A DNA stretch of 64,000 nt, taken from Crossiella sp. SN42 (GTDB lineage Bacteria > Actinomycetota > Actinomycetes > Mycobacteriales > Pseudonocardiaceae). Under the pieces are notes generated by a model, which did no database searches, was not told where the DNA came from, and saw only the letters and a list, made by a program, of their open reading frames with translations. The DNA lies in NCBI RefSeq assembly GCF_023897065.1, contig NZ_JAMHIV010000027.1:1-64000 (forward strand), written 5' to 3'. The position numbers and the translations under genes are program-made. Shown piece by piece: positions 44,282 to 52,579 of the stretch (position 1 is the first letter of the stretch; the number at the start of each line of letters is the position of its first letter).

Positions 44282-45310
44282 GTGAAGCCCGTCCTGCTGG
44301 ATGCCAACCAGCCCGAACGGTTCTACCGCGGCGGTGCGGCCATCGCCGAGCTGCGCGGGGCTGGCAACGCCGAGGAGTGGGGGCCGGAGGACTGGGTCGG
44401 CTCCACCACCACGCTGTTCGGCCAGCACACCGCGGGGCTGTCCGCGCTGCCCGGCGGCGAACTGTTGCGCAGCGCGATCGAGGCCGCGCCGCAGGCCTGG
44501 CTGGGGGCCGAGCACGTGGCCGAGTACGGCCCGAACCCGGCGCTGCTGGTGAAGCTGCTCGACGCCGGGCAGCGGCTGCCGGTGCACTGCCACCCCTCCG
44601 ACGCCTTCGCCGCCAGTCACCTGGACTGCCGCTTCGGCAAGACCGAGGCATGGGTGGTGGTTGGCACCAGTGGGGCGAACCCGGTGGTGTACGTGGGTTT
44701 CCGGGAGGACGTGCCCGCGGAGGTGGTGGCCGCCTGGGTGGCGGGCCAGGAGACCTCGACCATGCTGGGCGCGCTGAACGAGGTGCCGGTCAAGCCGGGT
44801 GACACCGTGTTCGTGCCTGCCGGGCTGCCGCACGCGATCGGCGCGGGCGTGTTCATCGTGGAGTTGCAGCAGCCCACCGACTTCTCGGTCCTGATGGAGT
44901 GGACCGGTTTCGCCGAGGAGGGCGACTCCTCGGTGCACCTGGGCCTCGGCTTCGAGGCCGCCCTGGGCTGCGTGGACCGCTCCGGCTGGGGTCCCGGCCG
45001 TCTGGAGCCGCTGATCCGGCACACCGCGGACCAGCGGGGTCCCTCGGTGGACCTGCTCGGCGAGCAGTCGCTGACGTTCTTCCGCGCGGACCGGGTGCAC
45101 ACCGAGTCGCCGGTGGAGCTCGAGCCCGGTTTCGCCGTGCTGGTCACCCTGGACGGCAGCGGGCGGCTGTCCACCAGCGACGGCGGGTCGCTGGAGCTGG
45201 TCAGGGGCAACACCGTGCTGGTCCCGCACGCCGCCGGATCGTCCCGGGTGGACGGTGACCTGGTGCTGGTGCGCTGCCGTCCGCCGATCGTGGGAGGTAC
45301 TCAGTCATGA
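44282..45310 (+). CDS. manA: Mannose-6-phosphate isomerase, class I
   Basis: The 342-residue cupin-type isomerase converts mannose-6-phosphate to fructose-6-phosphate. Metal ligands are visible in LPVHCHPSDAFAASHLDCRF, FGKTEAWVVV and VFVPAGLPHAIGAGVF. It is shorter than the enterobacterial ManA, like many actinobacterial class I members. GTG 44282 starts two bases after the LacI stop; the stop overlaps the ABC ATPase ATG (ATGA). It links the imported sugar to glycolysis, but no hexokinase or ROK kinase is encoded in the operon. Confidence 0.9.
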   Translation: MKPVLLDANQPERFYRGGAAIAELRGAGNAEEWGPEDWVGSTTTLFGQHTAGLSALPGGELLRSAIEAAPQAWLGAEHVAEYGPNPALLVKLLDAGQRLPVHCHPSDAFAASHLDCRFGKTEAWVVVGTSGANPVVYVGFREDVPAEVVAAWVAGQETSTMLGALNEVPVKPGDTVFVPAGLPHAIGAGVFIVELQQPTDFSVLMEWTGFAEEGDSSVHLGLGFEAALGCVDRSGWGPGRLEPLIRHTADQRGPSVDLLGEQSLTFFRADRVHTESPVELEPGFAVLVTLDGSGRLSTSDGGSLELVRGNTVLVPHAAGSSRVDGDLVLVRCRPPIVGGTQS

Positions 45311-46068
45311 CCGCGCTGCTGGAAGCGCGCGACCTGGTCAAGCACTACGGCTCGGTGGAGGCGCTGCGCGGCGCGTCCTTCGAGCTGCGGCCGGGCGAGG
45401 TCGTCGCACTCATCGGCGACAACGGCGCAGGCAAGTCCACCCTGGTCAAGTGCCTCTCCGGGGCGGAACAGCCGGACTCCGGGCAGATCCTGCTGGACGG
45501 CAAGGAGGTCCAGCTGGACCGGCCGACCGCGGCGCGGGAGCTGGGCATCGAGACCGTCTACCAGGACCTGGCGGTCGCGCCGGACCTGGACCCGGCGGCC
45601 AACCTGTTCCTGGGCCGGGAGCTGCGCCGCAAGGGACTGCTCGGCGCACTCGGCATGCTGGACAAGAAGGAGATGCGCCGCCAGGCGGCCACCCACTTCA
45701 CCCAGCTCGGGGTGTCCCTGCAGAGCCTGGACGTGCCGATCGGCTCGCTGTCGGGCGGGCAGCGGCAGAGCGTCGCGGTGGCCCGCTCGGTGGCCTGGGC
45801 CAGCAAGCTGGTGTTCATGGACGAGCCCACCGCCGCGCTCGGCGTGGTGCAGCGGGAACGCGTGCTCGACGTGATCCGCCGGGTCAGGGACAACGGCATC
45901 GCGGTGGTGCTGATCAGCCACAACATGCCCGAGGTGCTCAAGGTCTCGGACCGGATCGAGGTGCTGCGGCTGGGTCGCCGGGTGGCCCGGTTCACCGCGG
46001 CGCAGACCACGCTGGAGGAACTGGTCGGCGCGATGACCGGCGCGCTGACCCAGGAGGACGCGGCATGA
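45307..46068 (+). CDS. Monosaccharide ABC transporter ATPase
   Basis: The 253-residue ATPase has all motifs: Walker A GDNGAGKSTLVKCLSG, Q-loop TVYQDLAVAPDLDPAANLFL, signature LSGGQRQSVAVARS, Walker B LVFMDEPTAAL and switch His in VLISHNMPEVLKVSD. It has one nucleotide-binding domain, unlike the double-domain RbsA, and resembles FrcA-type ATPases of fructose/mannose/ribose importers. It overlaps manA and the permease gene by four bases on each side. Confidence 0.93.
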   Translation: MTALLEARDLVKHYGSVEALRGASFELRPGEVVALIGDNGAGKSTLVKCLSGAEQPDSGQILLDGKEVQLDRPTAARELGIETVYQDLAVAPDLDPAANLFLGRELRRKGLLGALGMLDKKEMRRQAATHFTQLGVSLQSLDVPIGSLSGGQRQSVAVARSVAWASKLVFMDEPTAALGVVQRERVLDVIRRVRDNGIAVVLISHNMPEVLKVSDRIEVLRLGRRVARFTAAQTTLEELVGAMTGALTQEDAA

Positions 46069-47087
46069 GCGACGGCCAGTTCATCAACACCGAGACCCGT
46101 CCGCTGGTCAAGCGGCTGGCCAGTGCGAACACGCTGTGGATCGCGCTGGTGCTGCTCGCGCTGCTGGTGGTCTTCAGCGCGCTGCGGCCGGACAACTTCC
46201 TCACCCTGTTCAACTTCCAGCAGCTGTTCATCGAGGCCTCGGTGCTGCTGGTGCTCGCGGTGGGCATGACCTACGTGATCATCACCGCCGGGATCGACCT
46301 GTCGGTGGGCTCGGTGCTGGTCTTCGCCGGGGTGGTCGGCGCGCAGGTGATGGAGGCGATGAGCCCCGGCGGCGACGCCACCAACGCGGGCGCCGAGGTC
46401 ATCCTGGTCGGTTTTGTAGTCACCATCGTCGGCGGCGCGGCCTGGGGCCTGCTCAACGGGCTGCTGATCGCCAAGGCCAAGATCCCGCCGCTGATCGTCA
46501 CCCTCGGCTCCTTCGGCGCGGCGCTGGGCGCGGCCCAGCTGCTCACCGATGGCGTGGACGTGCGCACCGTGCCTGCTCAGCTGCGCGACTGGCTGGGCTT
46601 CGGCGCGACCTGGATCGTGCCGAACATCGTGATCGTCGCGGTGCTGGTCACCGCGGTCGGCGCCTGGCTGCTGGCCACCACCCGGTTCGGCCGGTACACC
46701 CTGGCGATCGGCTCCAGCCCGGAGGCGGCCCGCCGCTCCGGGATCAAGGTGGACCGGCACCTGGTGCTGATCTACACCTACGTGGGCGCGCTGGCCGGGC
46801 TCGCGGGCTTCATGTCGCTGGCCTACTACGGCACCACCACCATCAGCGGGCACACCACGGAGAACCTCAACGCGATCGCGGCGGTGGTGCTGGGCGGCAC
46901 CAGCCTGTTCGGCGGGGTCGGTTCGGTGATCGGCACGGTGATCGGGGTGTTCATCCCGACCGTGCTGAAGAAGGGCTTCCTGATCATCGACGTCCCGCAG
47001 TTCTGGCAGCCGGTGGCGATCGGCGCGGTGCTCGTCGCGGCGGTCTGGTTCGACCAGGTTCGCCGACGGGCGCGAAACAGCAGATGA
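46065..47087 (+). CDS. Monosaccharide ABC transporter permease (FrcC/RbsC type)
   Basis: The 340-residue membrane protein has eight to ten spans. It includes VLAVGMTYVIITAGIDLSVG and AAVVLGGTSLFGGVGSVIGT, both characteristic of the RbsC/FrcC family. ATG 46065 overlaps the ATPase stop. It forms the channel for the sugar captured by the binding protein encoded next. Confidence 0.93.
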   Translation: MSDGQFINTETRPLVKRLASANTLWIALVLLALLVVFSALRPDNFLTLFNFQQLFIEASVLLVLAVGMTYVIITAGIDLSVGSVLVFAGVVGAQVMEAMSPGGDATNAGAEVILVGFVVTIVGGAAWGLLNGLLIAKAKIPPLIVTLGSFGAALGAAQLLTDGVDVRTVPAQLRDWLGFGATWIVPNIVIVAVLVTAVGAWLLATTRFGRYTLAIGSSPEAARRSGIKVDRHLVLIYTYVGALAGLAGFMSLAYYGTTTISGHTTENLNAIAAVVLGGTSLFGGVGSVIGTVIGVFIPTVLKKGFLIIDVPQFWQPVAIGAVLVAAVWFDQVRRRARNSR

Positions 47088-47127
47088 CGAGAGTCTCGGA
47101 GCACAACGAAGTGTGAAGGTGGACAAG

Positions 47128-48114
47128 ATGAACGCACCACGGACCGCGCTGAAGATGGGTGCCGCGCTGGCTGCCGTGCTCGCGCTCGCGGCCTGCGGCG
47201 GAGGCAAGATCGGGGAGACCCCCGGCGGCCAGCAGCCGGCCAACAACAAGAAGCTCGCGCTGCTGCCGGGCCTGAAGGGCGAGCCCTTCTACATCTCGAT
47301 GGAGTGCGGGGCCAAGGAGGAGGCGGGCAAGCTCGGTTACGAGCTGAGCGTGCAGGCGCCGGAGTCCTTCGAGGCGGCGCTGCAGGTGCCGATCGTGAAC
47401 AGCGTGCTGGCCGCCAAGCCCTCCGGCGTGCTGATCGCGCCGACCGACGACACCGCGCTGGGCACCCCGATGAAGCAGCTGACCAGCGCCGGGATCAAGG
47501 TCGTCGAGGTGGACACCAAGCTGAAGGACCGCTCCATCGCGGCCGCGGCGGTCTCCTCCAACAACAAGCAGGGCGGACAGCTCGCCGCGCAGACCCTGGC
47601 CAAGCTGGTCGGTGAGAAGGGCTCGGTACTGGTGATCAACACCAAGGCCGGCACCTCCACCACGGACGCCCGCGCCGCGGGCTTCGAGGAGGAGATCAAG
47701 AAGTACCCGAACATCAAGTACCTGGGCCAGAAGTACAGCGACAACCAGCCCTCGCAGGCCGCCAACATCGTCTCCGCCCAGCTGGCCGCCACCCCGGACC
47801 TGGCCGGGGTCTTCGCCACCAACCTCAACTCCGGCGAGGGTGCCGCGGCAGGCCTGCGCAACGCGAACAAGCGCGGCGAGGTCAAGCTGATCGGCTTCGA
47901 CGCCAGCCCGAAGCAGGTAGACGGCCTGCGCAACGGCGACGTCCAGGCCCTGATCGCCCAGGACCCGGCAGGCATCGGCCGCCAGGGCGTCCAGCAGGTG
48001 GTCAACGCCCTGGAGGGCAAGCCCACCCAGAAGGAGATCGAGACCAACCTGATCGCCCTGACCAAGGACGACCTGGACTCAAAGCAGCAGTACATCTACA
48101 AGACGGCTTGCTGA
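47128..48114 (+). CDS. Monosaccharide-binding lipoprotein
   Basis: The 328-residue periplasmic-binding-protein-4 type lipoprotein has signal AALAAVLALAACGGGK (lipobox LAAC). The sugar-binding fold shows KKLALLPGLKGEPFYISMEC, PIVNSVLAAKPSGVLIAPTD and VFATNLNSGEGAAAGLRNAN. It completes the ABC importer. ATG 47128 with AAGGTGG upstream is chosen over GTG 47113. The substrate is inferred to be mannose from manA and GH92. A strong terminator follows. Confidence 0.92.
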   Translation: MNAPRTALKMGAALAAVLALAACGGGKIGETPGGQQPANNKKLALLPGLKGEPFYISMECGAKEEAGKLGYELSVQAPESFEAALQVPIVNSVLAAKPSGVLIAPTDDTALGTPMKQLTSAGIKVVEVDTKLKDRSIAAAAVSSNNKQGGQLAAQTLAKLVGEKGSVLVINTKAGTSTTDARAAGFEEEIKKYPNIKYLGQKYSDNQPSQAANIVSAQLAATPDLAGVFATNLNSGEGAAAGLRNANKRGEVKLIGFDASPKQVDGLRNGDVQALIAQDPAGIGRQGVQQVVNALEGKPTQKEIETNLIALTKDDLDSKQQYIYKTAC

Positions 48115-48129
48115 GTGCCCGCGTGACCG

Positions 48130-48168
48130 GCGAGCCCGGGTGGGGTGCTCAGCCCCGCTCGGGCTCGC
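48130..48168. terminator. Bidirectional terminator after the ABC importer operon
   Basis: GCGAGCCCG and CGGGCTCGC pair, with an inner GGGG/CCCC stem, forming a long hairpin between convergent genes. It includes the last codons of the small membrane protein gene on the minus strand. Confidence 0.75.
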
Positions 48169-48397
48169 GTTCGTCCAGCCGTTCCTTCAGCCGCTCCGCA
48201 TCCAGCTTCGGGATCGGAAACGTCCCGGTCGTGGTCGGCGGGTAGTACGGCAGGGCGTCGACGTCCTCCCGCTCGCGCAGTTCCTCCACCGAGACCTGGC
48301 CGGGACCGGTGCGGTCGGCCGGCCAGAGGCGCAGCACCACTACGGCCAGTGCCAGGCCCACCGGCAAGGCCAGCAGCACCCACCACATAGCGCTCAT
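48149..48397 (-). CDS. Small single-span membrane protein
   Basis: I do not recognise a family. The 82-residue product has one transmembrane segment near its start (MWWVLLALPVGLALAVVVLR), then a charged, proline-containing tail (VEELREREDVDALPYYPPTT, ERLKERLDEREPERG), probably cytosolic. ATG 48397 is chosen because it starts just before the span; the frame is open further. Its 3' end forms part of the shared terminator. Confidence 0.6.
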   Translation of the reverse strand: MSAMWWVLLALPVGLALAVVVLRLWPADRTGPGQVSVEELREREDVDALPYYPPTTTGTFPIPKLDAERLKERLDEREPERG

Positions 48398-48489
48398 CGT
48401 CGTCTTGCTCCCGCTCCGGTCTTGCGCTGGACTTCGAACCTTCAACATACCTCGGTTCAGGCCAGTGCCGGAGCCGCTATCCACAGGGT

Positions 48490-48524
48490 CTGACCTGCGT
48501 AATCGCCTGATCGCGCAGGGTCAG
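48490..48524 (-). terminator. Hairpin at the end of the 48521 gene
   Basis: CTGACCTGCG and CGCAGGGTCAG pair with one bulge around a 14-base loop. The stem includes the stop codon of the gene reading leftwards. Confidence 0.5.
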
Positions 48525-49165
48525 TGGACGCCGCGGTACAGGGTCGGGCAGTAGCGGCGCAGGGCCAGCTCGACCGGGGGCAGCACCTGGACCGAGTCGC
48601 CGAGCTGGATGCGGTAGCCGTTCTCGATGCCGTAGGCGCCCCAGAGGTGTTCCATCTCCGGGTGGCGCTGACGGAAGGCGGAGTCGCCCGGGTACAGGTC
48701 GAGGGTCAGCTTGCGGCGCTCGCCGCGGGTCAGCTCGACCGCGCCCAGCTCGGCCCAGCGCAGGCTGAACGGCGAGCCGTGGTCCTCGTCCCAGCGCAGG
48801 CCGTGCGGGGAGACGCGCAGCCGCCGCTCGCGGGAGATCACCCGCCAGCACATGACCGCGATCAGGGACAGGCCGAGGAACCCGGCGCCGAGCGCGCCGG
48901 TGGTCACCCGGAGCACGCCGCCCTCGCCGATCACGCCGAAGATCGCCAGCAGCATGGTGAGCAGACCGGCCACCCCGGCGATCACCGCGCCGGCGAAGAC
49001 CTTGCGCCGGGAGCCGGAGCTGAGGTCGAGCAGCACGCCGGTGGACGCGGTGGGCACGCGCGGGCCGAGCGGGTTGCCGGAGGGCACGTGCACGGGCGCG
49101 CGGCCGCCGAAGTTCGTTGTGGGATAAGGAGATCGGGGCCGCGCCTTGGGAAGTCTGACCGTCAC
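48521..49165 (-). CDS. Membrane protein of unknown function with PH-like C-terminus
   Basis: The family is not recognised with certainty. The 214-residue product has a disordered basic start, two membrane spans (FAGAVIAGVAGLLTMLLAIF, TTGALGAGFLGLSLIAVMCW), and a cytosolic domain (RRLRVSPHGLRWDEDHGSPF, LRWAELGAVELTRGERRKLT) resembling the bacterial PH-like domains found after two-span anchors. GTG 49165 is the likely start; the frame is open far upstream, without support. It is divergent from ltrA, with 165 bases between. Confidence 0.6.
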   Translation of the reverse strand: MTVRLPKARPRSPYPTTNFGGRAPVHVPSGNPLGPRVPTASTGVLLDLSSGSRRKVFAGAVIAGVAGLLTMLLAIFGVIGEGGVLRVTTGALGAGFLGLSLIAVMCWRVISRERRLRVSPHGLRWDEDHGSPFSLRWAELGAVELTRGERRKLTLDLYPGDSAFRQRHPEMEHLWGAYGIENGYRIQLGDSVQVLPPVELALRRYCPTLYRGVH

Positions 49166-49330
49166 GTTGTCCGCCTGCGATACCCGCTGTTGCCCACTCA
49201 CCCTTCTAGCATAGGCCCGTCCGAGGGGTGCTCGCGCGTGATGCTCGTGGCTTTCCACCCCGACTTTCGTCGGTCGCCCGGTGTTGTGTCCACAGAGGAC
49301 AATCGCCGGAAACTGCCGCAGAATCACCAC

Positions 49331-50524
49331 ATGCGAACCTGGTACCGGCCGATGGCCGCCCGCGACGCGCACGAGCCACACCGCGCGGCCACGCCGCTGG
49401 AGCTGTTGTTCGACCTGTGTTTTGTGGTCGCGGTGGCCGCCGCCGCGGCTGGTCTGCACCACGGCCTGAGCGAGAACCACCTCGGCTCCGCCGTGCTCGC
49501 CTACGCCCTGGTGTTCTTCGCGATCTGGTGGGCCTGGATCAACTTCACCTGGTTCGCCTCCAGCTACGACCCTGAGCGCATGGTCGCCCCTGGCAAGCAG
49601 GGCTCCGCAGACGTCCCCTACCGCCTGACCACCCTGGTGCAGATCGCCGGTGGCCTGATCATGGCCGCCGGGGTGCCGCAGGCCTTCGAGCAGAACTTCA
49701 CCGTGATCACCATCGGCTACCTGGTGATGCGGGTGGCGATGGTGGTCCAGTGGCTGCGCGCGGCCAGGTCCGACCCGCCGCGCCGGGCCTGCGCGCACCG
49801 GTTCGCGCTGGGCATCACGCTGGTGCAGCTGGGCTGGATCGGCAGGCTGTTCCTGCCCGAGTCCCTGTTCCTGCCGGGGTTCCTGCTGCTCGCGGCGCTG
49901 GAGCTGCTGGTCCCGGTCTGGGCCGAGCGGCGCGGCCCGACCAGCTGGCACCCGCACCACGTGGCCGAGCGCTACGGCCTGTTCACGCTGATCATGCTGG
50001 GCGAGTCGGTGCTGGCCGCGACCACCGCGATCCGGGCGGGCCTGGCCGCACAGGAGCACATCCCGATCCTGATCTCGGTGGCCATCGCCGGCCTGGTGAT
50101 CCTGTTCTCGCTGTGGTGGCTCTACTTCGACCAGCCCGCCCCCGCTGGCCTGGACCGCCTCGGCAAGGCCCTGAGCTGGGGCTACGGCCACTACCTGATC
50201 TTCGCCTCAGCCGCGGCGGTGGGCGCGGGCCTGTCCGTGGCGGTGGACTACGACCTGCACCGCGCGCACCTCCCCACGGTGGCCGCCGGGCTGGCCACCA
50301 CGGTGCCGGTGGCGGTGTTCCTGCTCAGCGTGTGGCTGCTGCACATCGGACCGCGCAACCGGGGCGTGGCCGCGGCCGGGTATCCGGTGACCGCGGTGCT
50401 GGTGCTGGGGTCGACGTTCTCCGGCGCGCCGATCCACCTGACCGCGGTGCTGGTGGCGGGGCTGGTCGCGGTGACGGTGGTGGCGCGCCAACGAGGGGGC
50501 GGAGCCGCCTACGGCGACCGGTAG
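49331..50524 (+). CDS. LtrA-family membrane protein
   Basis: The 397-residue protein matches the low temperature requirement A family: TPLELLFDLCFVVAVAAAAA, WWAWINFTWFASSYDPE, HPHHVAERYGLFTLIMLGES and ILFSLWWLYFDQPAP. There are about ten membrane spans. The family is widespread, and its transport function is unknown. ATG 49331 precedes the conserved start; upstream frames are not supported. It ends inside the convergent toxin gene by 16 bases. Confidence 0.92.
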   Translation: MRTWYRPMAARDAHEPHRAATPLELLFDLCFVVAVAAAAAGLHHGLSENHLGSAVLAYALVFFAIWWAWINFTWFASSYDPERMVAPGKQGSADVPYRLTTLVQIAGGLIMAAGVPQAFEQNFTVITIGYLVMRVAMVVQWLRAARSDPPRRACAHRFALGITLVQLGWIGRLFLPESLFLPGFLLLAALELLVPVWAERRGPTSWHPHHVAERYGLFTLIMLGESVLAATTAIRAGLAAQEHIPILISVAIAGLVILFSLWWLYFDQPAPAGLDRLGKALSWGYGHYLIFASAAAVGAGLSVAVDYDLHRAHLPTVAAGLATTVPVAVFLLSVWLLHIGPRNRGVAAAGYPVTAVLVLGSTFSGAPIHLTAVLVAGLVAVTVVARQRGGGAAYGDR

Positions 50525-50796
50525 GCGTCTCGACGGTGGCGGATGCTCTCCACGTTCACCCGGCGCTGCTGTTCGTCGATGGTGTACAGCAGTCGGTACT
50601 CCCGCATAAGGCGGGCAGAGTACTTGTCACCCAGGGGTGGGTTGAGGGGCTTGCCGACTCGCTGTGGGTTGTCGGCCAGAGGTCCGGCGAGGAAGTCCGC
50701 GACGCCCATCACCACGTCCATCGGAAGCTGTTCGGCAAGAGCACGCCGAGCAGCTCGGGTGAGGTCGACCTCGTATCGATGGTGCTGATCGGTCAC
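50509..50796 (-). CDS. RelE/ParE-type toxin
   Basis: The 95-residue protein has the RelE-like pattern: YEVDLTRAARRALAEQLPMD, GDKYSARLMREYRLLYTIDE and NVESIRHRRDAYRSP. RelE-type toxins cut mRNA on the ribosome; ParE members poison gyrase. LMREYRLLYTID followed by a basic IRHRRDAY end favours the RelE branch. The GTG start overlaps the antitoxin stop (GTGA). Its end overlaps ltrA. Confidence 0.88.
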   Translation of the reverse strand: MTDQHHRYEVDLTRAARRALAEQLPMDVVMGVADFLAGPLADNPQRVGKPLNPPLGDKYSARLMREYRLLYTIDEQQRRVNVESIRHRRDAYRSP

Positions 50797-51092
50797 TGGC
50801 TCTCGCGCGCCCGTCGTTCGGCGACCAGGGCACGGATGGCGTCGATCCCGATCACTTCAGGTTCGGTGTCGCGCAGGTCCTGCATGGTCTCCAGGTCGGA
50901 AAGCACCTCGATGGTCTCTCGAAGCCGATCGAGTTCGCCGGAGGGCACGACGTCGGCGACATGCTCGCCATGGGCGATCACGGCCACGGTCTCACCGCGT
51001 TCTGCGCGACGGACAGCCTCCTCCCAGCGGGCAGCCTGCTGGCTGGCCACGTGCAGGTCGTCCGCGGAGACGCTGATCGGTTGCTCGCTCAT
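50793..51092 (-). CDS. Phd/YefM-type antitoxin
   Basis: The 99-residue protein contains ARWEEAVRRAERGETVAVIA and HGEHVADVVPSGELDRLRET, the Phd/YefM DNA-binding fold, and an acidic C-terminus that would wrap the toxin. It precedes the toxin and is coupled to it by a 4-base overlap, the usual order for type II systems; the pair probably represses its own promoter. Confidence 0.88.
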   Translation of the reverse strand: MSEQPISVSADDLHVASQQAARWEEAVRRAERGETVAVIAHGEHVADVVPSGELDRLRETIEVLSDLETMQDLRDTEPEVIGIDAIRALVAERRARESQ

Positions 51093-51198
51093 CGGCCTCC
51101 TTCCTGGTCCTCAGTCATCCGTGTCATGTCCTCAGGGTAGCCGGGTGAACATCGCCTCGGCAGGCTCCATCCACAGGGCCTGGGCACGGTGACAGTGG

Positions 51199-51595
51199 TC
51201 AGCCGCGCACGAACCGCGCGTCGCGACCACGCAGGTCAGCCCGTGGACCAGCCGCACGCAGAATGACCTCCAGCGCCCGGTCCGGATCGGACTGGTAGGG
51301 CTCGGTGAACCAGGCCAGGTTCGCCTCCACCACGGCCGGCCGGCGCCGCGGGTCCGCCGGTGGGCCGGTCAGGCCGATGTCCAGCACCGCTGGGCAGCCA
51401 GCTGTCCGGGGGTTCGAGCAGGGCCAGGTCCAGGGCGAGGGAGTCGGCCACGCCGGGACCGCCGTAGTAGTGGCAGTGGCCGGGGACGGCCTGGTCCGGG
51501 GTGGTCACCGGCAGGCCTCTGGCCTCGGCGGCGGCGACCAGGGGCCGGCTGGTGGCGCGCACGCGGGGTGGCATCACCAGCGCGCGCCTGCTCAC
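51199..51595 (-). pseudogene. Internally deleted ATP-grasp protein gene
   Basis: Two fragments of one family are joined out of frame. The first (51595 to about 51395) reads MPPRVRATSRPLVAAAEARG to LALDLALLEPPDSWLP, the N-terminus of a small ATP-grasp/DUF4343-like protein. The second frame (about 51390 to 51199) reads VLDIGLTGPP and RRPAVVEANLAWFTEPYQSD, its C-terminus. The central nucleotide-binding part of roughly 150 residues is missing, and the frame changes at the junction. The GTG start overlaps the meaB stop, so it was once co-translated with meaB. Family assignment rests on recognised motifs. Confidence 0.65.
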
Positions 51596-52548
51596 CCGCG
51601 CAGTCCGGCCAGCAGCTCGTCCGCGGCGGTGTAGGGATCGAGCTCGGCCGCGGCGACCCGCTTGCCCAGGTCGGTCAGCGCGGTGCCGCCGCGGACATCG
51701 CCCAGCCTGCTGCGCAGCTCGGCCAGGGCGATGGCCTCGATCTCGGCCTCGGCGCGGCGCCGGCGGCGCTGGTCCAGCTCGCCGTGCTCGGTCATCCAGG
51801 TGCGGTGCGCGAGCACGGCCTCGGCCACCTCAGCCACGCCCTCGGCGCGGCTGGCCACCGTCTTGACGATCGGCTGGCGCCACATCGCGCCGCGGATCTC
51901 CTTGCGGCCCAACGAGATCATGTACTTGAGGTCGCGGACGGTGGCCTCCGCGCCGTCGCGGTCGGCCTTGTTCACCACGAACACGTCGGCGACCTCCAGG
52001 ATGCCCGCCTTGGCCGCCTGGATGCCGTCGCCCATGCCGGGGGCCAGCAGCACCACCGTGGTGTCGGCCAGCGCGACCACCTCGACCTCGGACTGGCCGA
52101 CGCCGACGGTCTCGATCAGCACCACGTCGCAGCCCGCCGCGTCCAGCACCCGCAGCGCCTGCGGGGTGGCCCAGGACAGGCCGCCCAGGTGGCCGCGGGT
52201 GGCCATGGAGCGGATGAACACGCCGGGGTCGGTGGCGTGCTCCTGCATCCGGATCCGGTCGCCGAGCAGCGCGCCGCCGGAGAACGGCGAGGAGGGGTCG
52301 ACCGCGAGCACACCGACCCGCTTGCCCGCCTTGCGGAAGGCGCTGACCAGCGCGGAGGTGGAGGTCGACTTGCCGACGCCGGGCGAGCCGGTGAGGCCGA
52401 TGACCTGCGCCCGGCCGGTGTGCGGGGCCAGCGCTGCGGCCACCTCGCGCAGCTGCGGGCTGGCGTCCTCGACCAGGGAGATCAGCCGCGCGACCGCGCG
52501 CGGCTGACCTTCCCGTGCTCGCTCGACGAGGTCGGTGATGTCCACCAT
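51592..52548 (-). CDS. meaB: MeaB, G3E-family GTPase chaperone of B12 mutases
   Basis: The 318-residue GTPase guards and reactivates adenosylcobalamin acyl-CoA mutases. Motifs: Walker A GSPGVGKSTSTSALVSAF, then LAVDPSSPFSGGALLGDRIR, MATRGHLGGLSWATPQALRV, DVVLIETVGVGQSEVEVVAL and base-recognition VVNKADRDGAEATVRDLKYM. The C-terminal helical dimerisation part is present. It lies 31 bases after the thiolase gene on the same strand. Its client in this window would be IcmA, 26 kb away, or a methylmalonyl-CoA mutase elsewhere. Confidence 0.94.
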   Translation of the reverse strand: MVDITDLVERAREGQPRAVARLISLVEDASPQLREVAAALAPHTGRAQVIGLTGSPGVGKSTSTSALVSAFRKAGKRVGVLAVDPSSPFSGGALLGDRIRMQEHATDPGVFIRSMATRGHLGGLSWATPQALRVLDAAGCDVVLIETVGVGQSEVEVVALADTTVVLLAPGMGDGIQAAKAGILEVADVFVVNKADRDGAEATVRDLKYMISLGRKEIRGAMWRQPIVKTVASRAEGVAEVAEAVLAHRTWMTEHGELDQRRRRRAEAEIEAIALAELRSRLGDVRGGTALTDLGKRVAAAELDPYTAADELLAGLRG

Positions 52549-52579
52549 CAGACGGAGTCCTGCTTGCCAGGGACGACCA

